Source: Euptelea pleiosperma
Taxonomy: Eukaryota > Streptophyta > Magnoliopsida > Ranunculales > Eupteleaceae
Assembly: GCA_035048495.1 (NCBI GenBank)
Contig: CM068543.1
Location: forward strand, 31,592,096 to 31,656,095
Direction of reading: 5' to 3'
DNA: 64,000 nucleotides
Each line of letters begins with the position of its first letter. The first letter of the stretch is position 1. Of this stretch, positions 34,531 through 49,500 are shown piece by piece. The notes under the pieces were generated by a model. That model did not search any database and was not told the DNA's origin. It was given only the letters and a program-made list of their open reading frames with translations. The translations under genes and the position numbers were made by a program.

Positions 34531-37500
34531 AACAATGGTTTTTTTTAGATAAGTAAATATGATTCATATAAAAAGGGAAAACCCCTTGGAAACCATATAC
34601 ACATTCACAAACCTATCTCCCTAAAGGAGGAGGCAGGCTTAACAGGTCATCTCACCTGAACACAAACTAATAAAAAAAGCACCCCTTAAACTTGGGAGCA
34701 AAGGTAATCCAAAGATAAAGGAAGACTTTAACTTTCAAGACTACTTCTAAAGCCACCACTTCTTTCCCCTCGAAAATTCTAGAGTTCCTTTCCTTCTATA
34801 AAGTCCCACATAATAGCAAAGGGTGGGATGCGTCAAAGGACCCTCTCTCTCCTGAGCTACTATGGACGAAAACTTCCACATGACGCTTAACCACGAACTT
34901 AATACTGAACAAGTTGCCACACGTCCATAGAAAGACTGCAGTGGATAAGCATGTGATCTATTGATTTAGCTTCGGACTTGCACAAAGCACACCTATTCAG
35001 CATCATGAACCCCCTACTGATCAAATAGTCCACCTTCAGAATCTTGTCAAGTATCGTAGTCCAAATAAAGAACTTAACTCTCGTAGGAACATGACACCCC
35101 CATTGATCAATTGCTGGAAGATCATGCCAACTGAACTCTGAACATGAACCCCCTTTTAGTTTCTATGTTTCTTTTTCTTTTCGTGGCACTGATGTAGGCG
35201 TTCTTTGCCTCTTGCAGGTCATCTCAACCTCTTAGGCTCTCCTTGTACTCTTTTTCCTTTCAATACTAATTTACACTTATAAAAAAAAAAAAAAAAACTA
35301 ACAAGATCTCTAATTAGAGATGCCTCTATTCTCTCCAACTTCGTTTCTTGAAGCACTACTTTGGCTCCCCATCTCTTGATCAAACTTTTAATCACCACCC
35401 TTCTATCTTTGTTGCTCAGACCCCACACGTTCCAAGACATGATTTTAACATTCAGTTATTCCCACCTTGCTTCCTCCCTCTTCTATGACTGCCGTAAACT
35501 AGAACATCTCCGGAAGTAGAAGGGCAGACCAAGCTTTGTATTTCTCTGGACAATTTAGCTGGCCTATCCTTGGGAGAAGAACACTGGGCCGTTGCTAATC
35601 TCTTCTTCCTCTACTGGGTTAGGCAAAGCCACCCTATCCTTTGCCCTGACTTCGCTCCCTGATGGTGGATACTCTACAGTTGGATCCCTCAGACCTTCCA
35701 TGTCTTCTTGAGCCTTGTAACAATCCAACAAAGTTAGCTGGGGTCTCCTGGATATACCGTCTGTCTCCTTGCCACACCCTGCAATGTTTAAAAGCATATT
35801 CAAGACTTCCTCCTTGTGTCCCACTATTGAAAATTTGAAAAGATGGAGGGTATACCAGACATATGTGCACTCGCCCCTGAATCGATGACCCAGGAGGAAG
35901 GAGACTTGGCGGCCAAACATACAGAATTACCTGTATTTGCCATAGTGGCGGTAGGCTGTGAAGAATTGGTGGTCAATGAATTCAACTTCTGAAGGAGTTG
36001 GCTAAGTTGAGCAGTATACTTAGAAGGAACACTAGTGGGTGCTTGAGAGGGTGGGTCTGTTAGTGGCTGAGAAGACTCATTAGATGCTTGATTGGCCCCA
36101 AGCGGGCTTCGGCCACTTTTTTTTTTTATAAATAGGCTTCCCCTACTTATCCCAACAATACTGCTCTATATGTCCAGAGTAGCCACAATACGTATACTTC
36201 ATCTCACCACCCCGACCGCCACCACAAAAACTCGAACCACGACCACTACGAAAACCACGACCTCTAAAACCACTACGTCCACTACCACCACGACCACGGG
36301 AATACTCAAAAACACTACTCGGAACCAATGCGGAAGATTCCTTGGGAGAAGTCACATTCCCAAGGGAGGCACGCTAAAGACGAGAAAATGCATTGGTTGC
36401 AGTTAGAAGAGATTCACAAGCCAAAATCTGTCCCTTAATCGAACCGTATTCAAGATTCAAGTTGGACAAGAATAAGGCAACATGAAATTCTTCCTGCTGT
36501 CGTTTCTGCTACTCCAGATCAGTGGTCAAGGGCTGATACTGCTGAAGTTCCTCCCACATACCTCAGAGTGAACTATAATACTTACCGAGAGATTTATCTC
36601 CATGCTTCATAGTAAAGATAGACTCAAACAAGTCATAAATGTGGGAGACATTCCGCCCTTGGGAGTACATCTCTCGAACAGCAACCAAGATCTGCTTGAA
36701 AGTATCAAGATAGATGACATTAGAAGAAACTGACAGCTCCATGCTGTTCCACAACCATGTCATAACCAAGGAGTTCTCAATTTGTCAATCTTCATACTTC
36801 TTATCATCTATCGATGGTAGATTTTCAGTGAGAAACTTCGATTTTTTCTTAGCACACAAAAACTTTAACAGAGCGAGACCTTGGAAGGTAGTTGGTGCCA
36901 TTCAACTTCATAGATGTAATATGAGCACCAATACCATCTCACGTAGGAGACTTGCCATTAGCAGAAACACCCGAAGCACTCGAACTGGCTATCCAGATGA
37001 TGTAAAAACCAACTTCCACATGGGATGTTAGAAAAATCCCAAACGAGAAGTAAACAATCACTAAAATCAATTTATGGAAGACGACAAGGGTAGGTAGACA
37101 CACCTGTATGTGGTTTTTGAAAAAATCAAAAACCCAACAAAGCTTCGGGAGAGAGATATGGTGGAAAAAGATGAACTTCTACTCGGAGCATCAGAAAATC
37201 CCCAAACCAGCTTCAAATAACTCTTAAGAACAAGTTAGGAGAGGTGGCAAGGGTAGGATAACACTCCACCTTCAAATCTTGGAGAAACACAAAAATCCAA
37301 AAAAATATCTCTCGACGAGCAAAATCTATAAACTACACCTTAGGGTTTCAAAACCATATCTGGAAGCTCCGCAACCTTCAGAAACACCAACAACGACAAT
37401 AAACAAACCCTAGACAACAAATCTAGGTGTACCAAACCTCAAACAAACAATTTATAAAGTTTTGTTTGTACCAAAAACCTTAGAAACTTTATTCCCATTT

Positions 37501-40500
37501 GAAGAAGATGAAGGAAAAAGAAGAAAGGATGGGAAAAAAAGGAAGGATTAGGGTTCTTAGGATCAAATATGCTCGGATACCATGTTAGAAGTTAAGTCCT
37601 ATGGTTTGAGAGAAGAGAATAGAAAGAGAGAGAGTGAGGGTCACAAACTTAGATAGTTTGGCCTCCTCATTGTGATATATATACTAGTCACTTAAGTGGT
37701 GTGGGCCCACTTACATTAATAGAACACATAGGCCCAACACTCTACATAAAGCCTAACTATGTAATATAAACATAAAGAAAATAAACTAAGAACTCTAACA
37801 GCCTCCACTGCAACTCTACACCTCTCCACCATCATCGAAAATAGATAGCGAGAACCATGGTTCAAAGTATCATTCCATCTCAATGTCTTGGTCAAGACAT
37901 GTCGGTTACAGGGGTGACTGGAACAATTCATTTGGGGTTTATCTTGGTTTGTCGCGCCATTTTCTCGGTTGGAAGGGAATTTCCTTTTTCTTGGTTGGAA
38001 GTGAACAAGTTATAAAGCTTATTAGAAGAGCTCTACTTTGTCTTTAAAATGTCAGATGAGCCAACAATGAAGATCGTAATATGCCCCCTTCTCATTGGTG
38101 GGGTCAACAAAATCTGCACGACATAAGGCATTGGATCCCACCAATCTCACTCGATGGAATGGAAACACATTATCAAATATCATTGGTAAGAAAGAAATGG
38201 ATAAGGTCAGATCTGATTCTCTGACTAATCAGATCTATTTCTTACAAATGTAGATCCATAACCAAATGTAGTTTAGTGTCTGTACATTCGGATCCATAAC
38301 CACTGAGCTGCACCCTGTCGATATGCAGAGATGCTGAAGGTAGTTGGCTTGCCTCTCGCAACTGGGTACGGAGATATCTCAACTTCTTACTTGACCGAAA
38401 TTCCACACAGAGCTGAATCAACTCCACTTTGATATCTTTCGCTAGGGCACGAAATGGGGTGGGTCAAACCCAAAATTTGACCGAATTCGAACTTGTATTT
38501 AGTGGGTTTGGTTCGTTGAGATACGATTCCAATGGAAATAGGTCAGAAATTGATTCGTGTAAATTAATATGATTCGTTTTAGGTCGGATTGAGATCTTGG
38601 TGTAACGTATTCGGATCGGGTCGAATATTGGGGTTGAGAGTTGGATCCTTACAGTGTAGTGGATTTGACTCGTATCCGATCCATATTCAAAATATGAAGC
38701 AGATCCAGATATTTCCATTTGGATCATGGTTTGAATTCGAAGCATGTGTCACGGATCTGAGTCGGATCCAAATTCGAATATGTATCATTATATTAAAGAT
38801 CCGAATCTACTCTAGATCCGACCAATATCCAAATCGAATATGGATTATGATATTTAAATTCGAATTTGGATCTGGATCTGTCATAGATCCACCCCGAATC
38901 CAAATCTAGACGTGGATCATGATATTTAAAGTTGAATTTGGATCCAGATCTATAGATCCGAGTTGAATACGAATCTGGATATGGATCATGATATGAAAAA
39001 TAGAGTTGTTTGGTGATTTTCCATTTAGAAACACTTTTGCCAATTTTTGTTTTTGTTGAATTGGTTCTAAATTGAGAATCCATTTCACCATAATTGTTAC
39101 TAAACAGGCCCTTTATATAATAATGAGAATAATAGTGGATAATGTGATAGAATATCTTGTATTTCGTATAATAAACTTATAGACATAATGTAATGTTAGA
39201 TTTGTTTCATAAAAAACTTCAATTGTAAAAGGTAAAACTTGTAACTTATGGGAAATGTTTGTTAGGGAAGATGAGTCCTACGATACAAATATTTTCCCAT
39301 GTACACCACTTCTTGCGAGTGAGTCCATTGGATTGTTGCATTTGGATGCTATGAGAGATGATTTTGATTCATCCTTTGACCAGTTCCCTAATTTGCTTGT
39401 TCACATTTGCAAATGTCCATGGATATTTCCCATTTGATTACATTTGTTGAATCTCCTTCAACTACCAACAAACCCTCCAAATTGTCTTGGAAACATTAGT
39501 GGTAGCTATACATTGGGGGTAGCGGGTATAGATGTAATTTCAGCAAGGGCACTCTATCCATGTGGCTGATTGGAGGGTCCTCTATCAGATCATGGGTAAG
39601 AGTCTGCTATTACATCCCAATTATATTACTAATTTACTAGCAACTATTGATTTCTTTTTCTTTTTTTTTTTTTTTGCTTATGAATTATACAAATCCCACT
39701 TTATATCATGTATTTGCTTGTGCATTTTTAATTTGAATAGCTGCAATTACTAATTTGTTGTAACAATTACTCATGGTTCTGTAGGAATCTACGGAAGGTC
39801 AAAAAATGGTAGAATTTCGCAGAAATCTCCCTGCTTACAAAGAAAGGGATGCACTATTAACAGCCATTTCGCAAAATCAGGTTTGTCATCACTCGTTTTT
39901 TTTTTTTTTTTTTTGTATTTTATCATTCTTATTGATATTAGTTTCCAGGCTCGTTTTCCTTGTGACATATTTAAGTTTGACTTTAGAAAAATTGTGAAAG
40001 GAATTGTTTGGAAATCTCAAGTAAATACAGAGATGATGTATGTGCAACTCTTTTAGTGTCCAAGGAATGCTTAATTCTTTTATCTAAAAATGCGCAAAAA
40101 AGCTATCTCTATGCGACATAAGGATTATTTTAATGTTCTAATTAAACAGTTAGTTTTGTTTAGGTCAATTGGAAAAAGAGATCTTATGCTTAAAGAGTAG
40201 ACGTCTTTAAGAAGCCTGAACTACAGACACTTCCATACACATGTATTATAATGTAATTATTGTATTTAAACCAAAAGTTTATATTTAAAATAAAAATAAG
40301 GAAAAAATTAGATGAAGGGTAAAAGAAAATATTTTTCATATGCCATGGAGCTATCCAATAATACAACAAATAAGTAGGTTCATAAGCCTTATCCCAATTA
40401 TGGCGTTGGTTGCACGAATCTTGTTCCTCCATTCAATTTTCTCCAAAGCCATCTCCTTGTTAACTAATATGGGGCTGCATGTGAGGTTCTTAGTCTCCCA

Positions 40501-43500
40501 CTTCTCAAACAATAGGTCATCACTCGTCTTGGGCTCAACAATGCAATGGGTAATGTACACCAACTTTCCTTGGCCACCGATATATATCTTGGCTGCCTGA
40601 GACCGCTCAAAATAATTGTTTCCATCCAACTTGACCAAGGTAATCTCTAAACCTGGGTTCTCGAAGCCCACTTGTCATGACAGACCCTCCGGCACTCGCA
40701 GAGGTAGTTTCCGAGCTCACAGTGGACCCTTTGGTACCTCCTCCGGTAGACATAGAGGCCAAATATCAACAAGGATAGTAGAAAGGGGCTGTGTATACAA
40801 CATACCCGCAAACACACAAAAGAAGAGATCAACTAGGGTTTACAACCCAAACAAGGGCAAAAAGGCCTGACGGTATGCTAAGAGAGGAGTTCCATCTCCC
40901 GAAGTTGCAATACTTCACGAGGGAGCTTCAACATAGTAGAGAAACAACCAAAGGCAGCAAGAAGCACCATCAACAAGTTTCAAATCACCAAAACACGCCA
41001 AAAACCCCCCAAAATAGGCCTGACAGTAATTTGAGAGGGGAGATCTTGTCACAACAACTTCAAATCTGCACGAAATCAAGTGAGGCTTGATTCAATGTGT
41101 TGGTAATTAAGTAGGGAACCAAAGCTATACCATAAATCCATCTCAGAACAACCCTACAGATTTGAAACAAAAGAGAACTCGAAATTTGTTTTTTTACCTC
41201 ATTAGGAGAAAAACAAACAAAAGTCCATCAAGATCACATCGAAAATTCCCAAAAAGTGACTAAAAAATCATTTCCCTTCAGGTAGGACCCTTCTTAGCCG
41301 ACCTCAAGATACGTGTTTGTAAGGCTAGTGGCGCTAGTCGTATGGCCCTGATGTCAACACTTCTCTAGATGTCTTTTGGTCTGTTCTTTTTCAGGTGATG
41401 GCTCTGATACCAAGTTGAAGTTGAATCTAGGGTTTGGTTAGAGAGAAGAGAGAAAGGAGAGGAAAAGGAGAGCATGCATGTCACATGACTCCAAACTCTT
41501 ATTTATATGTAAAAAACATTACATGGACAAGTATACCCTAACATCATACTACTATGATAACAGACTCTATCTTTGTGTGGGCCCCACATAGGCTTGTCAA
41601 ATAGCATGTCAAGATAAGGGTGTCAAAATAACCTTGCCTATTTCTTATAAATAGGGTAGGTAGAGAAGATTTGGGGGAAGCCAGTTCTTCTTAGGGTGGA
41701 TGCCTTTGCTTGGAAGGTGGTCCCAAATAGGATTCATTTAGTTAATATCACCTTATTAACAGGAAGATGCTTATACCAAACAGATGTGTAATGTCTAAGG
41801 AGCACAAAGAAAATGCAATTCATCTTTAATTTATTGTCCGGTCATTAGAGAGGTTTGATGCTTGTTCCTTACAAAGTTTTGTGTAGAGTGGGTGTTTCCA
41901 AGGTAGGATGGAGAGATTTTTGTCGGGTCGATGTTGGACTGGAGGACGATCAATTGGAAAGTTCGTATGCCTTATGCTGGGGCCTGTGGAAGGAGAGAAA
42001 TAGGAGGATCATCAAGGATGTGTGATGCAGACAGTTACAGATATTTGTAACTGTGTATGAAGAATTCTTGTTGACATGTTGGTTGTCACGAAATCAAGTG
42101 AGGCTTGATTCAATGTGTTGGTAATTAAGTAGGGAACCAAAACTATACCATAAATCCATCCCAGAACAACCCTACAGATTTGAAACAAAAGAGAACTCGA
42201 AATTTGTTTTTTTACCTCATTAGGAGAAAAACAAACAAAAGTCCATCAAGATCACATCGAAAAATTCCCAAAAAATGACTAAAAAATCATTTCCCTTCAG
42301 GTAGGAACCCTTCTTAGCCGACCTCAAGATACATGTTTGTAAGGCTAGTGGCGCTAGTCGTATGGCCCTGATGTCAACACTTCTCTAGATGTCTTTTGGA
42401 GATATTTGTAACTGCCATAAAGCCTCTTAATGGCAGACTTTATAAGAAATTGGGGAACTATTGTTAGTTACGCGTTATTGAAGTTCAATCAAAAGTCGTG
42501 TTAGAAAAGCCCTATAAGAGGATCCATAAGCTTAACTTCGATGGTAGTTCCTCGGGTAATCTGGGTCCGATAGGTATTGGGGATTTATCTAGGGATGACA
42601 ATGGTAGGGTTCTCAAGTCAAATTTAGGTCCTATTGGAGTAGCAAATTTTTTTTTTTGATAAGTGTAAATATTATTAAAGGCAAAGACAGAGAAAACGAA
42701 ATACATGGCTAGTGAGGTTGAGGTGACCTACACTAGGCTAGGCACCACACAAGAGACAACTGTCCAAGCCTAATTAGCTCCCATCCCTAAGGCAAAGAAG
42801 GTCACATCTGAAAACCAAATCTTCAAAAAAGAGCACTCTACATTCAGTATACATTTTAGACTATACAAAAACAAGAACCTTGATGTTGTGGATAATGGAG
42901 GCCAAGTCTTCACTTTTGCCTTCAAAGACGCACCAATTCCTTTCCTTCCACAGCCTTCGCCATATCACAAAGGGGAACAACTTCCATAGAATGCGACCTC
43001 TTTTGGACAACACTGGAGAGTGCCAACTCTGGAGGAGGTCCTTAGGAAAACCCGGCATCACCCATGGCATCCCTACCTCCTTCAAGAACATTGACCACAC
43101 CTCCCACGCCACATCGCAATGCATTAACAAGTGGATCACGGACTCCCCATTATGCTTACACATGCAGCAACAGTTTATCATAATAAACCCTTTGCAAATC
43201 AAGTGGTCCTGAGCCAAAGAAGGAAGGTGAACATCTTGGAGTTGAGCCAGCAACAAAGACAGAGGCTCAATTTCCCAGTCATTAAGATATCTCTTGAACC
43301 CGAAATTCCATCGTACCTCCTTCCCCTACTAGCTACTAGCAATACAGTCTTGGATGGACCGATGCTTTCTCTTAGAAAGGCCATAAGCTCTGGAAAACCT
43401 TCCTTCAAGGAGCTTGTACCGCACCAAGTATCCTCCTAGAAATAGATATTATTCCCCACCCTTGCTTCATACCGGATCCCACGATCAAACTCCTTGGAGA

Positions 43501-46500
43501 CCTTCAGAATACCTCTCCAAACATTGCAACCGCAAGGGGTGTGAGAGGAACTACTTTCCCACCCAAAGTGGGAAATTCCGTACCTACTCACTATGACCTT
43601 CGCCCATGGAGTAGAACCATCCTCCTCGAACCTCCATAGCCATTTACCTAAGAGCCTGATTCATTTCTTTGAGACTCTTGATTCCCAGTCCCCCTCTTTT
43701 CTTATTCTTACAGACTACTTGCCAGCCCACCAAATGCATTTTTCGATTGTCCAATTTGTCATGCCACAAAAAGTTCGCATAAGTTTCTCCAACTCCTTCA
43801 CCACACTATTTGGGGCTGTGAATAGGGACATATAATAGATGGGTAAGCTGGACAGAGTGCTCTTGACTAGCACCACTTTGCCTCCCTTCGACAAGTATTT
43901 GGCTTTCCAAGACATAAGCGTGGTCCTGAAACACTCTCTAACTGGCTTCCACAAAGTTTTGGACCTATGCGATACCCCTAAGGGCATACCCAAATAGGTG
44001 GTAGGCATACTGTCAATACAACAATTGAGAGTATTTGCTAACTCCGTTAAGTGGTCCACCTCCCCTACCCTATAAACTTTACTTTTCGCCAAGTTAACCC
44101 GAAGGCCCAAAACCGCTTCAAAGCAGCACAAGAGGCCTCTAAAGAATCTCACCTGATCAACTGAGGGGTCAATAAAGATAAGAGAATCGTTCACAAACTG
44201 GAGATAAGAAATCTCTAGGGCATCTGGGCTATCTGGAAGCCATGTAACTCTCCAAGACTAACTGCTCTAGCAATTATACTCTCCAATGCCTCCACTACCA
44301 TAAGAAACAAGAAAGGGGATAACGGATCCCCTTGTCTCAACCGTGTAGAGCTCTTGAAGTATTCAGCCGGAGTCCCGTTAATTAAGGACTGAGAATGAGG
44401 CCGTTGAGATATATTTGTGGATCCATAACCTCCACTTGGTGCCAAACCCCATCCTCCCCAACATGTAGTCAAGGAAGCTCCAATCCACATGGTCCTAGGC
44501 ATTTTCCATGTCAATTTTACATATAATCCCCGGGATTCCTACTTTGATTCTTGAGTCTATGCACTCATCGGCGATAAGGAACCCATCCAGAATTTGACAA
44601 CCTCTCACAAACGCCCTTTGTGCCGGCGAGATAATCGAGGGCAACACTTCACGAAGCCTCGTAGCTAGCATCTTGGCGATTATCTTGTAGACGCAACCAA
44701 CCATGCTTATGGGCCAAAAAAATCAGATATGTCGTCAACCCTTGGCACTTTGGTATCATGGCTATGAATGTACTATTAGAGGTATCATACCCCAACACTA
44801 TTTGAAGAAAGCTAAAGTGAATCCGTCGGGGCCTGGTGCTTTGTCAGACGCCAAATGTGAGATCGCTTGCAACATCTCTTCCTCATCAAAGGGCTCCTCC
44901 AATCTACCTATTGGAGTAGCAGATTTGAATGAGGCGGATTGTTAGATCCCTTTTTCAAGGACTAGTATCTTTAGTGAAAACTTTTTGGGTCACTTGGAAG
45001 TTGAGGGCGATTCAGCAAATAATATCTCTTCAGTGATAGAGGAGGGGGCTGGGCCATGGAGATTGAAAAACCTTTAGGGTCACATTAGGATATTTTTTAG
45101 AGGGCAGACTTATTTTCTCCCATACATTGCGCGACGCTAATGATATTGCTGATGGTTTGGCCAAGGAGGGTGTAAACAGAAACTCCTTGTATTTGAGGAA
45201 CTGTCTTCCCTAATTGTAATTTTTCCTCTGTTGGAGAATTCTTTTCCTTGCATTGTACTATTGTTTCAGTTTTTGGGTAGAGTTTCACTAATCATTTGTT
45301 TGGGCATTACTACATAAAATAACTTTTGGTTCAACATGTTGTCCAAATGTGCCAGTTACCACTTGGTTAGTTTCGTTTTCCAAAATGACATTTTGCCTCT
45401 TAGTTGGGTACATCCAAATAGGCCCATAATGTTTTTTCATTATCTTACATCAGTGATGTTTTCAAATTATTCGCCAATGAAGAAGATATTTACAACACAA
45501 ATCAATAACATTATATGCAAGATTAGAATCTTGAAAAAGGACAAACACAGCTATAGTGGATGATGGAAAACATTATGGTTTTACAATTGCATCTGGGTCG
45601 TCAATCTTATATTTCGTACACAGTGTTCTCTATCTATTCTTAATCAGTTGCCAATGATGCAATAATATTACATGTAATGGTGGGTTGAATCTTTGCAATG
45701 ATTTTACAGGTTGTTGTCGTCTCGGGTGAAACTGGTTGTGGTAAGACCACACAGCTTCCTCAGTACATTATAGAATCTGAGATAGAAGCTGCCCGTGGAG
45801 CTGTCTGTAGTATCATTTGTACACAGCCTAGACGAATATCTGCTATGTCTGTTTCTGAAAGAGTTGCTGCAGAGAGAGGGGAAAAATTGGGTGAATCTGT
45901 GGGTTTCTTCCTCAAACGATATCGTGGACATTTGTCTCGAACTGCTAAATTTGTGCATCATTTTTCATCTTTCAAACAAGTCAAAGTAATATCTCCATTT
46001 CTTTGTTTCTGTTATGAAAGGTTGGCTATAAAGTTCGGCTAGAAGGTATGAAAGGGAGGGATACTCGCCTTCTTTTTTGCACCACGGGCATTTTGTTGAG
46101 AAGATTACTGGTTGACAGAAATTTGAAAGGTGTAACCCATGTTGTTGTGGATGAGATTCATGAGCGTGGCATGAATGAAGGTAACATTTTAGACTTAATT
46201 CAGGTTTTATTCTGCTTTTTATTCATGTATTTATGAATTTTTACCATGATGTTCCTTGATGCCAGATTTCCTGCTTATTGTCCTAAAAGAACTCCTTCCT
46301 CGTCGGCCAGAACTGAGACTGGTTTTGATGAGTGCAACATTAAACGCAGAGCTTTTCTCATCCTATTTCGGGGGGGCTCCAATGTTACACATTCCTGTAA
46401 GTTTCAGATGTTAGTGATCAGTATCATTCTGTGCAGAAGCAACCAATTTCACATTTTTAATGCGGAAGTCATGAGTAATTATCATTATAATGTGTATAAT

Positions 46501-49500
46501 GAATGTCCTTTTATATTTTTCAAGTTTTTGCTTTTTTGCAGTGGTTAGTATTATCATTCCACTTTTTTTTTTTGCTAAGAAGAGTTTATTTTAGTTAAGC
46601 TACATTTTTTTATTTCCATTTGTGTAACAGGTTGTGAGTGATGTGGTAGATTTTCTGCTAACAGGATGGATCTGGGCTGGACCCAGTTCTTACTTGTTAG
46701 TTGGATGTCTCTTTGTTTTGACTGTGGGTTGTGGATTCTTTCCCAGTTTACTTACTGAAAGAAGGAAAAGAAAAGGGTTGAGAACTTTTGCTTGCAGCAT
46801 ACTTTTGTAATCCATTGATGGGAGAAATCACTAGATAGCAAGATACTAAACAGGGAATATGAAGACAAGAGCTTCCATGTGACGTGGTGAACAAATGAAT
46901 CTTGATAACTGATTTTAGCTCATCGTTTACTAGCAGGCAAGCTTTATAGTGCGTATGCTGTATGCTGTATGCTGACCGTATTGACTGTCGTTAGGTTTTA
47001 GTTTTGTTATCACACCTTGACTTCTCATAATCAATAGATCTGCGTTTACAGATGTTATAATTAAAAGGGATTAGATATCTTAATATTTATTGCTTTTGTT
47101 GATCATGTAGATTGGATTTATTTATGCATTCCAATGTAAACTTACCCAGTCAAGTATTTTGTTTCTTTACTGATCCAAAAAAAAAGATTTTACTTGATCT
47201 CATCTTGAATACCTGGTTTTAGGCCAGGGGATGCACATCTTTGATAACTTATGATGAGAAAAGGACTGAGAGGACCAGGTTCCAGTGTATTTATGCACCA
47301 TATGACCTAGGAAGAGCTTCTCATGATGGTTAACCAGAAATAACGTCCTATCTTTCAAATCTTCTGCGGGATCTTCCATCATTAAAAAGGTTTCCAGTGT
47401 GCATATAAAAGGAGATTTATTCTCTTGAAAATTTTGTACTGTGTTGTTATGGACCAGTGATTTCCTAGCTTTGTTTTTGCCAGGATTTCTTTCACATAAT
47501 GATAAAATTCATATGTTGTCTATTTACGAAAATTATGCACTAGCTATCAAGCGAAATGGCACTTTGGTTATTTTAGGTGCAAAAATATCAACATAATGAT
47601 GTTTTTGTGGAATATGATACTCAACTTTTGCCATGCTGTTCCATTGTCAGGGTTTTACGTACCCAGTTCGAACTCATTTTCTGGAGAATATTTTGGAAAT
47701 GACTGGATATAGGTTGACTCCATATAATCAAGTTGATGATTATGGTCAAGATAAGATGTGGAAAATGCAGAAACAAGCTATCAGAAAGAGGAAGAGTCAA
47801 ATTGCCTCTGTTGTCGAGGTATGTGAATCTTCTGAGGCTACATACCCTTTTGGTGCGTTCTATTTTTTTTTTCCCATCTTTTAATTTTTATAAACCTGTG
47901 TACAGGATGCACTCGAAGCCACCAATTTTATGGAGTATAGCCCACGGGCTCGGGATTCCATGTCCTGTTGGAATCCTGATTCTATAGGTTTTAACCTCAT
48001 AGAAAATGTTTTATGCCATATATGTAGAAAAGAGAGACCTGGTGCTGTTTTGGTATTTATGACTGGGTGGGATGACATAAATGCTTTGAAGGATCAGCTC
48101 CAAGCTCATCCTCTTTTGGGAGATCCAAGCAGAGTTTTGTTACTTGCATGCCATGGTTCAATGGCCAGCTCAGAGCAGGTAATCTTATTGTTACTTATTG
48201 ATGGACTGCATGATTTGACTCCTGTATATACGTATTTTAATATATTCTGTATGTATATCATAATTATCTGTAAAAAATCTTTTGTGGAACATCGACCTGC
48301 TTTTGTCTGTGGGTAGTTTTTACCAGATCATTCTAACAATATCTTCTTCTGAGAAGGACAAGTGTCTTTCGTCATCCCTTTCCTTTATATGGGTGTCTAT
48401 AGATGCATACATCTCAATTATCTGTACATGAGGATGGGCACATGCATTTTACTTTGTGTTTGCTGCCCCCCATTTGGGAAGGTATGGTGATGACACAGAA
48501 GCAATGGTTGAGAATATACACAGGATACACAAACAGGTGTGGGAAAAACTGGAAGAAAGCAATATGAAGTACAAGAAGGCAGCTTTTTTGGATGTGGTGG
48601 CAGATTGTCTTGGTTGTAAGAAGGGGAAGCTTCCTACAGTTTATCTAGGCCTCCCGCTTGGTGCTAGTTATAGATCCAAAAGCATTTGGGATCCGGTTAT
48701 TGAGAGATTCCAGAAAAGGCTAGCGTCATGGAAGAAGACTTACCTCTCTAAGGGAGGCCGCCTCACCTTGGTGAAGAGCACTTTCTCTAATATGCCTATC
48801 TATTTCATGTCCTCGTTCTCCATTCCTATGGGGGTTGCTAAGCGCATAGAAAGCATCATCAAAAATTTCTTATGGGATGACAAGGAAGACAATCACAAGT
48901 TCCATCGTGTTAGCTGGTCCAGGATTTGTAGCTCTAAAGAAGAGGGCGGGCTCGGAGTACGCCACATCAAAACTATGAATAATGCTCTTCTGGGGAATTG
49001 GCTCTGGAGATATGGCATAGAAAGGGACAGCTTGTGGCGGAGGGTGATTTTGGCGAGACAAGGAGAGGATCTTCATGGGTGGGAGAGCAGAGTGCCCACC
49101 TCGACATATGGAACAGGGGTATGGAAAGGTATCTCTAAGATGATTGGTGATATTAGAAACGGCAGCACTTTCAAGGTGGGCAACGGCAACAAAATTCGTT
49201 TTTGGGAAGACAAATGGTGTGGAGAACGAGCCCTCAAGGAGGACTTCCCTCTATTTTTTGCCCTATCGAGTCGCAAAGGGGAAGCAGTCAGTGCAGTATC
49301 ATCTTTGGAGGTGGTACTCTGTCTTGGGACTTGGGTTTAAGGAGGCGGCTTAACGATTGGGAGATGGAGGTTCTAGCTCCATTGATGAGTCACCTTGAAG
49401 GAATCACTCTTTCGGTTAGAGAAGAGGATAAGAGGTGGTGGATCAAAGATTTGAAGGGTAGTTTCTCTGTCAAATCATTCTACAACATGCTCAAGGGCCC

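Larger units (their letters stand above)
41655..45330 (+). mobile_element. L1-type LINE (outer copy), interrupted twice, in intron 5
   Basis: The plus strand carries the zinc-binding part (about 41690-42030: [29 protein letters not shown]) and then, after the duplicated insert, the RNase H start [14 protein letters not shown] at about 42530. A minus-strand LINE interrupts it at 42647. RNase H resumes at 44922 and reaches a decayed [18 protein letters not shown] at about 45117-45173. The earlier part of ORF2 is missing. Confidence 0.7.

Noticed and set aside
36143..36355. Host Gly/Arg-rich RNA-binding protein
   Set aside because: The RGG stretch is in frame with Copia gag and its zinc knuckle and lies next to a Copia primer site and LTR.
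38464..39083. Overlapping frames with repeated Asp/Tyr/Ile-rich words
   Set aside because: They come from the GGATCCGAAT-type repeat and are open in several frames at once.
45899..46042. Exon 6 reading on into intron 6
   Set aside because: The extension does not match the family, and the next exon supplies the conserved VGYKVRLEG after a usable GT-AG intron.
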